DNA of 40,206 nucleotides. Origin: Methylococcaceae bacterium UBA7658. Lineage in GTDB: Bacteria; Pseudomonadota; Gammaproteobacteria; Methylococcales; Methylomonadaceae. This document shows positions 16,094-24,238 of this stretch, piece by piece. The stretch is taken from assembly GCA_002483425.1 (NCBI GenBank), contig DLHW01000044.1, positions 1 through 40,206 of the forward strand. The letters run 5' to 3'. The notes below the pieces were generated by a model. The model saw nothing but the letters and a program-made list of their open reading frames with translations. It was not told the DNA's origin and did no database searches. A program made the translations under genes and the position numbers. Each line of letters opens with the position of its first letter. The stretch's first letter is position 1.

Positions 16094-17749
16094 TTAACCT
16101 TCCAATGCCCGGTATTTTTCGCGCAGATTATTTCTGATAATAATTGCGGCGAGATTAAGTCCAATAATAACCAAAACCAATAATAGCGCCGTGGCGTAAA
16201 CCAGCGGCCGGGCCGCTTCGACATTCGGGCTTTGAAAGCCGACGTCGTAAATATGAAAACCCAAGTGCATAAATTTACGGTCAAGATGGAAAAAAGGGAA
16301 ATTCCCGTCCAGCGGCAGAGTGGGCGCGAGTTTGACAACGCCGACCATCATCAGGGGCGCAACTTCGCCCGCCGCCCTGGCGACCGCCAAAATCATGCCG
16401 GTCATAATAGCGGGACTCGCCATCGGTAGGACGGTACGCCATAGGGTTTCTATTTTGGTGGCGCCCAACGCCAGGCTGCCTTCCCGTATGGATTTGGGGA
16501 TGCGCGCCAAGCCTTCTTCGGTAGCGACTATCACGACCGGCAAAGTCAAAAGCGCCAGCGTAATCGACGCCCATAGCAGTCCGGGCGTTCCGAAGACCGG
16601 CGCCGGTGCGGCTTCTGGATAAAAAAGACTGTCGATATTGCCGCCAAGAATATAAACGAAAAAACCCAAACCGAATACGCCGTACACCACTGAAGGCACA
16701 CCGGCGAGATTGTTAACCGCAATCCTGATCAAACGGGTAGTAAAGCCTTGTCTAGCGTATTCGCGTAGATAAACTGCAGCAATCACGCCGAAAGGCGTGA
16801 CGATAACGGACATAATCAACACCATCATGATGGTGCCGAAGATAGCGGGAAAAATACCGCCTTCGGTATTCGCCTCACGCGGGTCGTCCGCTAAAAATTC
16901 GCCCAACTTGCTGAAATAATGCCCTATTTTCTGGAAACCGTTCATACCGTTAGGCTGATAAATACGGACGACCTTCGCCAAGGGAATCGTTATCTCCGCA
17001 CCGCCGTCCGTTTTCGCCACCAAGCTGGCGCTTCTGATTTTTTGGTATAAGGACTTTAACTGTGTTTGAAGTTGCCGGTATTGTTCCTCTAGATCTGCTT
17101 TTTCTTTTTCTATTCCGGATTTAGCTGCCGCGTCCAGTTTATTGGTCAATTCAAGTTTACGGCTTTTCAGTCTTAGCTGCTCCAACTGGTAATTTATCGC
17201 GCCGATTTCTTTTTTTTCCAGGCGGTTAATTTCATCATAAAGCCGCAAAGTTTCGTCGATTTTAGTTTGCACGACAGGCCAGACATTGTCTCCGCTGGCA
17301 AGAGGTTTACCGTTTTCCTTGACCGCAACCAAGTGACCGTAAAAATTACCCCATTCCCGGCGTTCCACCACCATGATATCGGCGGGAAAATCCTGTTGCT
17401 CGATGTTGCGTTCCTGGAGCCAGCGGAAATCCGTGCCGGTAATATCCTTATTGCCCATCTTGATTTGATACTGCACCAAAGTCTCTTCGCTTTCAGCCAT
17501 CTGAAAACCCGAAATTACCGCAGCAGCAGCAGGGGTTTCGCTGATGTCTATGATTTCGCCGAAAATGATTTTTTGCTGACCGTCAGGTTCCTGATAATTG
17601 AAACGCGTAACTTGGGCCGGCCAGAAATGACCGATCCCGCGCAAGATAATTAAACCCAACACGCCGGCAATCATGATAAGACACGCGCTGACTGCCGCCG
17701 CATTCAACCAAATCCAGGGCGACCCGCTATTGAACCATGAACGTATCAT
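16094..17749 (-). CDS. pstA: Phosphate ABC transporter permease PstA, long form with coiled-coil insert
   Basis: PstA is one of the two membrane subunits of the phosphate importer. Family members of the E. coli type are about 300 residues; this one has 551. A first TM helix (about 15-40) is followed by a periplasmic segment to about 275 that holds a Glu/Lys/Gln-rich coiled coil (about 161-241). The transport domain lies at 300-551, with the EAA-type loop IPKSIREGSLALGATKIETLWRTVLP in two adjacent blocks and MTGMILAVARAAGEVAPL. Long PstA proteins of this kind occur together with long PstC in several gammaproteobacteria. The start codon overlaps the pstC stop by 4 bp, so the two are translationally coupled. 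Confidence 0.94.
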   Translation of the reverse strand: MIRSWFNSGSPWIWLNAAAVSACLIMIAGVLGLIILRGIGHFWPAQVTRFNYQEPDGQQKIIFGEIIDISETPAAAAVISGFQMAESEETLVQYQIKMGNKDITGTDFRWLQERNIEQQDFPADIMVVERREWGNFYGHLVAVKENGKPLASGDNVWPVVQTKIDETLRLYDEINRLEKKEIGAINYQLEQLRLKSRKLELTNKLDAAAKSGIEKEKADLEEQYRQLQTQLKSLYQKIRSASLVAKTDGGAEITIPLAKVVRIYQPNGMNGFQKIGHYFSKLGEFLADDPREANTEGGIFPAIFGTIMMVLIMSVIVTPFGVIAAVYLREYARQGFTTRLIRIAVNNLAGVPSVVYGVFGLGFFVYILGGNIDSLFYPEAAPAPVFGTPGLLWASITLALLTLPVVIVATEEGLARIPKSIREGSLALGATKIETLWRTVLPMASPAIMTGMILAVARAAGEVAPLMMVGVVKLAPTLPLDGNFPFFHLDRKFMHLGFHIYDVGFQSPNVEAARPLVYATALLLVLVIIGLNLAAIIIRNNLREKYRALEG

Positions 17750-20025
17750 AATGAACTGTATTTTTCCCGTAAGCGTTGACGGATAACTTCCGCCAAGGTG
17801 TTGAAAACGAAGGTCGCCATGAATAGCACCAAGGCCGCCAAAAATAAGACCCGGTAATGGGTGCTATCGACTTCAGATTCCGGCATTTCCACGGCGACAT
17901 TCGCCGCCAAGGTGCGTAAACCTTGGAAGACGCTGAAATCCATGACTGGCGTATTGCCGGTCGCCATGAGCACGATCATGGTTTCGCCGATGGCGCGGCC
18001 AAGGCCAATCATGATAGCCGAGAAAATACCGGGGCTGGCGGTCAGTAAAACGACCCGGGTCATGGTTTGCCATGTAGTCGCGCCTAACGCGAGCGAGCCG
18101 ACCGTCAAATGTTTAGGAACGCTGAAGATAGCGTCTTCGGCAATCGAAAAAATGGTTGGAATCACTGCAAAACCCATTGCGATTCCGACCACTAGCGCAT
18201 TTCGTTGGTCGTAGCCGATACCGAATTCGCGGCTGAACCAGTCGCGTAACGAGCCTTGAAACAACCAAGATTCTAACGGTACGCTGACGGTGAAGGCCAG
18301 CCAAGCAACAATGACAATGACGGGCATTAGGATAGCTGCATCCCAACCCTCCGGGATTTTTTGGCGTACGGTTTTGGGCAAGTATTGCCAGCAAAAAGCA
18401 AATAGCAACACCGCTATGGGTAGCGTAATAAGAGCCGAGAACAACCCGGACAGATGCTTTTCTACAAATGGGGCCAGCCATAGCCCGGCCAGGAAACCGA
18501 TAATAACCGTCGGTAAAGCCCCCATCAGTTCAATGGCGGGTTTTACAATTTGACGCATTCTGGGCGACATGAAGTAGGCAGTATAGATGGCGCCCATTAA
18601 GGCCAGCGGCATGGCGACCAGCATGGCGTAAAAAGCGGCTTTTAAAGTGCCGAACACCAAGGGCGTCAAGCTGTATTTCGGCTCGAAATCGTTGCTGGCG
18701 GATGAGGATTGCCAGATATATGCAGGTTTGGGATAGCTTTCGTACCAAACTTTTTGCCAGAGCGATTTGAAGGATACTTCCGGATGTTCGTTGTTTATAT
18801 TCCAAACCCGAATTTTGCCGTCCGCAGTTTCCAGGACAATGCGGTTCGCTCTTGGCGATAAGGCAGCCGCTACCGGTTGCGAAGTGCTAAAATTATCTTT
18901 GATGAGTTCGCGTCCGGCGGTGGAATTGAAGATTCCGGCGTTGCCTTCGGCATCGAACGCCATAAAGCCTTTCCGGCGTTGTTCCGCTTCGATGGCGATA
19001 ACCGCTTGGTCAGATAGCTGAAACGACCGGATCTTCTTGAAAGCCAGTTGTTTAAGGCCGTCTTTCACTTGCGTCCATTGCGATATCCGTCCAGCCGAAT
19101 CGCCGATCAGTAAAGAAAGATCGCCGTTCAAAAACGTTATGTTTGTAATCGTCCGGCCCGCTTCGGCAACTTTTTCCTGGTAGAGCATTTTGGGCGCGGT
19201 TTTATCGCCGGTATTGTAGGCTTTAAGCATGCCTTCTCGCTCCAGCAGATAGAGATGGCTGTCATCCTTATCGATTAACAGGTTAACGATATTTTCGGCT
19301 GAATCTTCCAAAATAGTTGCCGTGCGGTTAATCGAGGCGGTTTCGGCAAACAAAGATTGTTCTTTGCTAAAGCTGACCAAAGAAATTTTATTGCCGGATT
19401 TTGCCGCCAGAGTTGTTACGTCCGCCGTCATCTTGACAGTGAGTTTTTCCAAGGGCGAACCTGTTGCGTCGATGACCAAGGGCTGTGCGCCGAGCGGATA
19501 TTCGAGCGATGGTGTGATTTGACGCTTGTTACCGGGATAGGTCAGTTTATATTGCTGTTTGACGGCGATCGCTCTGCCGTCGGAGAGTCCGTAGACAGCT
19601 CCGCCCTCGTCGATGGGACTACTTTGGGCAAAGCTGGTGACACGAGTTCCTTCGGGAATGGCGATAGCTTGGCTTAAGAGGGTTTTGCCGCTAGTTATAT
19701 CGAAAAACACCACGTTTCCGTTTTCGGTAAAGCGAGCAGCCACTTCGTTTTGCTCTTCCGTTTCCAGTAATACCGTCTTGCCCAATGACTTTTCCGGAGT
19801 ATCGTATCCGGCGATTGAAGTGCTTTCGGCAGAAGCGAACAGCGGCAACACAATGTACAGCAGATAAAAGAAAATCAAGACGATAGCGACGATGACGCCG
19901 AGACCGCCGACAATTACACAGTAACGGGCCAAGTGGTCTTTCAGCAACCGCCATTTTTCATAAGCATTTACGTTTGCTTGTACGGACCTAGGCGGGAGCG
20001 GATTACGGGTTGAATATTCGGACAT
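17746..20025 (-). CDS. pstC: Phosphate ABC transporter permease PstC, long form with periplasmic domain
   Basis: PstC is the partner membrane subunit of PstA. At 759 residues it is more than twice the E. coli length. TM1 lies at about 36-62. A beta-rich extracytoplasmic domain (about 65-430) follows, with repeat-like segments such as LSPRANRIVLETADGKIRVWNI that suggest a propeller. The transport domain then follows, with ALPTVIIGFLAGLWLAPFVE, the EAA loop SVPKHLTVGSLALGATTWQTM and GLGRAIGETMIVLMATGN. The extra domain is intact. It may meet PstS or sense conditions in the periplasm (inference). It overlaps pstA by 4 bp. Confidence 0.94.
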   Translation of the reverse strand: MSEYSTRNPLPPRSVQANVNAYEKWRLLKDHLARYCVIVGGLGVIVAIVLIFFYLLYIVLPLFASAESTSIAGYDTPEKSLGKTVLLETEEQNEVAARFTENGNVVFFDITSGKTLLSQAIAIPEGTRVTSFAQSSPIDEGGAVYGLSDGRAIAVKQQYKLTYPGNKRQITPSLEYPLGAQPLVIDATGSPLEKLTVKMTADVTTLAAKSGNKISLVSFSKEQSLFAETASINRTATILEDSAENIVNLLIDKDDSHLYLLEREGMLKAYNTGDKTAPKMLYQEKVAEAGRTITNITFLNGDLSLLIGDSAGRISQWTQVKDGLKQLAFKKIRSFQLSDQAVIAIEAEQRRKGFMAFDAEGNAGIFNSTAGRELIKDNFSTSQPVAAALSPRANRIVLETADGKIRVWNINNEHPEVSFKSLWQKVWYESYPKPAYIWQSSSASNDFEPKYSLTPLVFGTLKAAFYAMLVAMPLALMGAIYTAYFMSPRMRQIVKPAIELMGALPTVIIGFLAGLWLAPFVEKHLSGLFSALITLPIAVLLFAFCWQYLPKTVRQKIPEGWDAAILMPVIVIVAWLAFTVSVPLESWLFQGSLRDWFSREFGIGYDQRNALVVGIAMGFAVIPTIFSIAEDAIFSVPKHLTVGSLALGATTWQTMTRVVLLTASPGIFSAIMIGLGRAIGETMIVLMATGNTPVMDFSVFQGLRTLAANVAVEMPESEVDSTHYRVLFLAALVLFMATFVFNTLAEVIRQRLREKYSSL

Positions 20026-20343
20026 CTAGTTATTACTAAGATTAAAAATAACAATTTACGTGTAACGATCTGTGGCGGCTTATCCGTTAAAACGAACAAT
20101 GCCATTTGAAACAGCATTCGAATTTGAATCAGTTCAAAATTCAAGCTTGTAAGATTAAACCATAGACTCATTGTAAGCCATAAAAAATGGCCGATATCTG
20201 TATCCAGAACTCGGCCAACCGGACATTATTAACCATTTGGAAAAGAGGAGGGCGAAAAATGGTTAATTTAGTCAAAACATCCTTGTTAATTTTCTCCTAA
20301 ACTTATAAGCACATCAATCTTAACTTATTAATAGCTATCAAAT
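20026..20343. other. pstS-pstC intergenic stretch, 318 bp
   Basis: The stretch contains the terminator-like hairpin (20182-20217) and, upstream of it on the minus-strand transcript, a second hairpin: TTAACCATTT (20229-20238) and AAATGGTTAA (20257-20266) with an 18-nt loop. On the plus strand the loop reads AGGAGG followed by an ATG at 20259 and a 13-codon frame ending at 20300, which is probably chance. The rest (20026-20170) is AT-rich with nothing recognisable. Confidence 0.5.
20182..20217 (-). terminator. Bipartite terminator-like hairpin downstream of pstS
   Basis: On the minus strand TGGCCGA pairs with TCGGCCA (7 bp), and inside it TCTG pairs with CAGA around a GATA loop. Six T residues follow directly. 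It lies about 130 bases after the pstS stop and before pstC, in the direction of transcription. Partial termination here would make the binding protein in excess over the membrane complex. Confidence 0.7.
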
Positions 20344-21324
20344 TTATTTAATAACGGCTAGGTTTTTTTCGACGACTTTAGCCGGTAAAGGAATATAACC
20401 GTCTTTAATTACCGATTGCTGACCGGTTTTGGATAGAACCATCTTAATGAACTCGTTCTCCAAGGGCGCTAATGGTTGGTTCGGTTTTTTGTTAACATAA
20501 ACGTACAGGTAACGGGTCAGCGGATAACTGCCGTTGAGTGCGTTTTCCGGTGTGGCGTCTACAAACGCGGTGCTGCCTTTTTTTGCCAACGGCACCATTC
20601 TTACACCGGAGGTGCTATACCCCATGCCGGAATAACCGATACCGTTGACCGATTCGGTAACCGCTTGGACGACCGAGGCAGAGCCGGGCTGTTCGTTGAC
20701 GTTGCTCTTAAAATCGCCTTTACATAAAGCATGTTCCTTGAAGTAGCCGTAAGTACCGGACACCGAATTCCGTCCGTATAATTGAATGCTCTTAGCGCCC
20801 CAGGCGGCTACGCCGGCATCGCCCCAGGTTTCGATACTGGCGCTGCCGCCGCATTTATTGGTGGAAGAAAAAATACCGTCCACTTGTTCCATCGTTAATC
20901 CTTTGACAGGATTGTCTTTGTTGACTAAAACGGCAAGGGCGTCGACGGCGACCGGAATAGCGGTCGGTTTGTAACCGTGTTTGCCTTCGAAAGCTTCAAT
21001 TTCATCGTCTTTCATCTCACGGCTCATTGGGCCGAGGTTAGAAGTCCCTTCGGTAAGGGCGGGCGGTGCTGTGGAAGAACCGGCGGCCTGGATTTGGATG
21101 TTGACGTTGGGGTAAACGCGGTTGAAGTCTTCCGCCCAAAGCGTCATGAGGTTGGCTAAGGTATCTGAGCCGACGCTGGACAAGTTGCCTGAGATTCCGC
21201 TGGCCGCATTATACTCAGGTAGAGTGGAATCCAACGCAGGCGCAGCATAGACCGCGCTTTGCATTAAACCGGCATAGGTTATTCCGATGGCGGCAAAAAA
21301 ATTTTTCGTATTGGTTAATTTCAT
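20344..21324 (-). CDS. pstS: Periplasmic phosphate-binding protein PstS
   Basis: PstS captures phosphate in the periplasm and delivers it to PstCA. The 326-residue precursor has a signal peptide (MKLTNTKNFF, a hydrophobic core, cleavage near YAA at about residue 28). The mature part shows VGSDTLANLMTLWAEDFNRV, the phosphate-loop region QAAGSSTAPPALTEGTSNLGPMSR, and RNSVSGTYGYFKEH. It is the first gene after the PhoB box and is separated from pstC by 318 bp with a hairpin. Confidence 0.95.
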   Translation of the reverse strand: MKLTNTKNFFAAIGITYAGLMQSAVYAAPALDSTLPEYNAASGISGNLSSVGSDTLANLMTLWAEDFNRVYPNVNIQIQAAGSSTAPPALTEGTSNLGPMSREMKDDEIEAFEGKHGYKPTAIPVAVDALAVLVNKDNPVKGLTMEQVDGIFSSTNKCGGSASIETWGDAGVAAWGAKSIQLYGRNSVSGTYGYFKEHALCKGDFKSNVNEQPGSASVVQAVTESVNGIGYSGMGYSTSGVRMVPLAKKGSTAFVDATPENALNGSYPLTRYLYVYVNKKPNQPLAPLENEFIKMVLSKTGQQSVIKDGYIPLPAKVVEKNLAVIK

Positions 21325-21385
21325 GTCGTGTCCCAGTTGAGAATCAGTTTTTTATAAGCTTATAAGGAAAGTTTAAAAGCTTTAT

Positions 21386-21403
21386 ATGACAGAAATATGA
21401 CAA
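21386..21403 (-). promoter_or_regulatory. PhoB-binding site (Pho box) of the pst operon
   Basis: On the minus strand the 18-mer TTGTCATATTTCTGTCAT agrees with the E. coli Pho-box consensus (two CTGTCA-type 7-mers separated by 4 AT-rich bases) at 16 of 18 positions. It lies 61 bp upstream of the pstS start. TAAACT about ten bases downstream could be the -10, as expected for PhoB promoters where the box replaces the -35. This implies induction under phosphate starvation. phoB and phoR are not in the window. Confidence 0.88.
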
Positions 21404-21412
21404 TGTAATAAT

Positions 21413-21949
21413 TTAGTCTTGCGTACCGGCGCCAGGTAGCGCTTCGGCTAGCTGTTTGGGGTAGGTTATGGCTAGTAATTCCGCGCATCCGGGCGTTAAT
21501 TGCGACCAATCGCCGGGCATAGAGAGTCTGGCCAAAGTAGCGGTCGGAAAGAGCTTATCGACCGAAGGTAAACGGGAGTCGTTCAGCAAAAAAATCAGTA
21601 GTTCTTCCAGTTCAGGATTATGACCCACCAGTAAAACCCGGTTTAATGTTTGGGGACAGTCGGCAAGCACTGCTTTTACACGGGTTAATCCTTCATCGTA
21701 AAGCCGTTTTTCCATCTGAATTTGTTGCTGGCCGCTGCCGATGCTTTGGCAGACCCATTTGGCGGTGGCGATTGCTCTGATCGCGGGCGAACTGATTACC
21801 AGATCGGGTATTAAATCGCCGTTTTTTAACCATTCGCCGATAAGTTTAGCATCGCGTTTGCCGCGTTTCTTTAGAGGTCTGTCGTAATCTTCAATGCCGT
21901 CATAACGTTCGGCTTTGCCGTGCCGCATCAGCCATAGCTCTCTACTCAT
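21413..21949 (-). CDS. sixA: Phosphohistidine phosphatase SixA
   Basis: SixA is a small histidine phosphatase acting on phosphohistidine proteins. The 178-residue product begins MSRELWLMRHGKAERYDGIE with the catalytic RHG at residues 9-11. It has DYDRPLKKRGKRDAKLIGEWL, SSPAIRAIATA and a VLLVGHNPELEELLIFL segment with the second catalytic His. The stop codon is 9 bases from the Pho box. It diverges from the CHAD gene; sixA-CHAD pairing is recurrent in bacteria. Confidence 0.92.
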   Translation of the reverse strand: MSRELWLMRHGKAERYDGIEDYDRPLKKRGKRDAKLIGEWLKNGDLIPDLVISSPAIRAIATAKWVCQSIGSGQQQIQMEKRLYDEGLTRVKAVLADCPQTLNRVLLVGHNPELEELLIFLLNDSRLPSVDKLFPTATLARLSMPGDWSQLTPGCAELLAITYPKQLAEALPGAGTQD

Positions 21950-22143
21950 AGGTTGTCTCTTATCCGCAATTTGAAGGAACGAATTCTAAATCTTATTATC
22001 TCAATACATAGATTGCTGCATTATTTGCTCAAGGTGGATAGTATAGGAGAATAATGTCAATCTGTTGTTGTCATCAAATGTTAATAGAATAATATTACAG
22101 TTTTGTGTACCTCCTTATCTAAAACAGATGCATATTCATAAAT

Positions 22144-23670
22144 ATGGTTGTAATTTTTGAGTTACCTGCTAATTGCCCGGCTGAAAAATTTATTACACAG
22201 TTAAGCGATAAAGCCGGCGCGAAACTGGTTTCCAAGCATTATTCACTGAAAACTTTCTACGACAGTTTCGATTGGCGCTTATATCGTAATGGTTTGGTTT
22301 GTGAACTGAACCGGTCGAGACAAACGTCTACTCTCGTTCTGTCCGGGCGAAAAACCGGCGAGCTGATTGCCAGCACCATCATGTTCGATGTGCCTTCGTT
22401 CAGTCATCAATTTAATCCTGGGAAGGTTCGTAAAACCCTTGAACCGGTTTTGGAAATGCGCGCGTTGTTGCCGGTGTCTACTTTAGAATGCGACGCTTAC
22501 CAGATCGTTATCGTCAATGAAAATGAAAAAACAGTCGTTCGTTTGCTGGTCGAGGATTATGAGCTTATCAACAGCAGAGTCACGCTGTTTCCGGTCAAAG
22601 GCCACGATAAGCTAGCATCGGCTGTTGCCGAAATTATTTGCAAAGACTTGGGTTCGGCAAAATCGTCCAGACCGGTGTTATTGGATGCGCTCCGTCTGCA
22701 AGGGCGTCATCCTAGAGATTACGATTCAAAATTAAATATACTGCTGACTGCCGGTTTGTCCGCGGATGCTGGCTGTATTCAGGTTTTTTATCATTTGCTG
22801 AAAGCAATTAAAGCTAACGAACAAGGCGTTATCGCCGATATCGATAGCGAATTTCTGCATGATTACCGGGTAGCGGTCAGGCGGACGCGCGCAATGTTGA
22901 GCCAAGCAAGAACGGTTCTGCCCGATGAAGCGCTAGCCAAGGCTAAAGAGTTCTTCACTTGGTTGAATAAGGCGACAGGAGAAACGCGGGATTTAGATAT
23001 TTATTTATTGAATTTCGAAAGCTATAAAAAGAAACTCCCTGGGGTTATCCGGCAGAGTATTAATCCGTTGCATAGCTTTCTAGTATCAAAAAAACAGTCT
23101 TCGCAACAACAATTAGCCAAAAAATTGCGTTCGGGAAAATATATTAATCAATTGGCGGAATGGGAAAGCTATCTTAGTAGCTATAAATCCCCGGATCTCT
23201 CACCGCCGGATGTTCGATTGTCCGCAAAAGAATTTGCCGGTACCCGGATATGGAAAACATACAAGCGCGCTATCCAAGAAGGTAGAGAAATCGGTTGTGA
23301 ATCCCCGCCCGAAGCGTTACACAAACTTAGAAAAACCTGTAAAAAATTACGTTATTTAGTCGAGTTTTTTCAAAGTTTGTACCCTGACCGGCAAATAGAC
23401 AAACTGATTAAACCTTTGAAGCGTTTGCAAGATGTCTTAGGGGAATATCAGGATTTGTCGGTGCAACAGGAAAGCCTTAAACAATTTAGCGAAGAAATGC
23501 ATGCGATTAATACGCCGAATAAAACTTTTATGGCCATGGGTGTGCTTATTCAAGAACTTGAAAAACGCAAAGAAAAAGTAAGAGACCATTTTGACGATCA
23601 ATTCTCAGTGTTTAGAAAACAGGAGTATCACGCAATTTTTAAATCCCTGTACTCATCGAGGCGTGAATAG
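22144..23670 (+). CDS. CYTH-like/CHAD domain protein
   Basis: The 508-residue product has a CHAD domain (about 215-505) with its conserved His/Arg/Lys helices: FLHDYRVAVRRTRAML, WLNKATGETRDLDIYLLNFE, LHKLRKTCKKLRYLVEFFQS and LKRLQDVLGEYQDLSVQQ. CHAD domains bind polyphosphate. The N-terminal 200 residues look like a CYTH/triphosphate-tunnel domain but lack the canonical ExExK: the start reads MVVIFELPANCPAEKF. The tunnel enzyme activity is therefore doubtful. Position beside sixA and the Pho-regulated pst operon points to phosphate or polyphosphate storage (inference). The 194-bp gap to sixA must hold divergent promoters. Confidence 0.88.
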   Translation: MVVIFELPANCPAEKFITQLSDKAGAKLVSKHYSLKTFYDSFDWRLYRNGLVCELNRSRQTSTLVLSGRKTGELIASTIMFDVPSFSHQFNPGKVRKTLEPVLEMRALLPVSTLECDAYQIVIVNENEKTVVRLLVEDYELINSRVTLFPVKGHDKLASAVAEIICKDLGSAKSSRPVLLDALRLQGRHPRDYDSKLNILLTAGLSADAGCIQVFYHLLKAIKANEQGVIADIDSEFLHDYRVAVRRTRAMLSQARTVLPDEALAKAKEFFTWLNKATGETRDLDIYLLNFESYKKKLPGVIRQSINPLHSFLVSKKQSSQQQLAKKLRSGKYINQLAEWESYLSSYKSPDLSPPDVRLSAKEFAGTRIWKTYKRAIQEGREIGCESPPEALHKLRKTCKKLRYLVEFFQSLYPDRQIDKLIKPLKRLQDVLGEYQDLSVQQESLKQFSEEMHAINTPNKTFMAMGVLIQELEKRKEKVRDHFDDQFSVFRKQEYHAIFKSLYSSRRE

Positions 23671-24238
23671 CGGAGTCAAAAAAATTAACAGCAAGATGTG
23701 TTGACACCTTACCCGATACAAGGCTAAAGCGCTTTTTGCTGTAATTCGTAGTTTACTGGCGACAAATACCCATTGGTTGAATGAAGCCCGCTCACGGGTA
23801 TTCCCAGAGGCACAATAAAACACTCCAGCATACTGGTTTTCAAGGCATACCTCCAGGGCATTCAATCGATATAACCGGTGACACAAGAATCGGAGAGATG
23901 TTATTGCCTCCAGACGTCGCTCACCGTTGTACTGTGTCGACAGCACATAGAGTGCGGCTGAACGTGTGAAACCGTGACATTTGCGTCAATCGACCGATGA
24001 AGATACAGAACCGGATTTTTATGATCTATTTCTTTTTAAAGCCTCGTACACCTTATCGTGTTCTGCGATCGGTCTAATCTGCCGGTAAACTTGCCTGTAT
24101 AGCTTCACAACAGGGGGCGGCCGATGATTTAAAAGTACTGATTGTATTGTCTGATAGACTTATAAGTTAAAATGAAAGTTGCCTGTTCCAGCAATTCAAC
24201 TATTGTAACTTTTACCCGAAAAGACATTACTAAAAACG
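23671..24238. other. Intergenic stretch, 568 bp, without a supported gene
   Basis: Short frames occur on both strands (for example minus 23653-23946 and plus 23781-23969). They lack ribosome-binding sites and family resemblance, and the first runs into the end of the CHAD gene. A plus frame broken by several stops near 23720-23960 looks like decayed coding sequence, but I cannot identify it. The segment may be the scar of a lost gene or insertion. Confidence 0.4.

Noticed and set aside
20259..20300. 13-codon plus-strand frame behind a perfect AGGAGG in the pstS-pstC gap
   Set aside because: It is antisense to the pst transcript, with no downstream plus-strand gene to regulate; the AGGAGG lies in a hairpin loop. 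Most likely chance.
23653..23946. Minus-strand 97-codon frame after the CHAD gene, considered as a transposase remnant
   Set aside because: No transposase motif or flanking inverted repeats could be found, and it overlaps the end of the CHAD gene.
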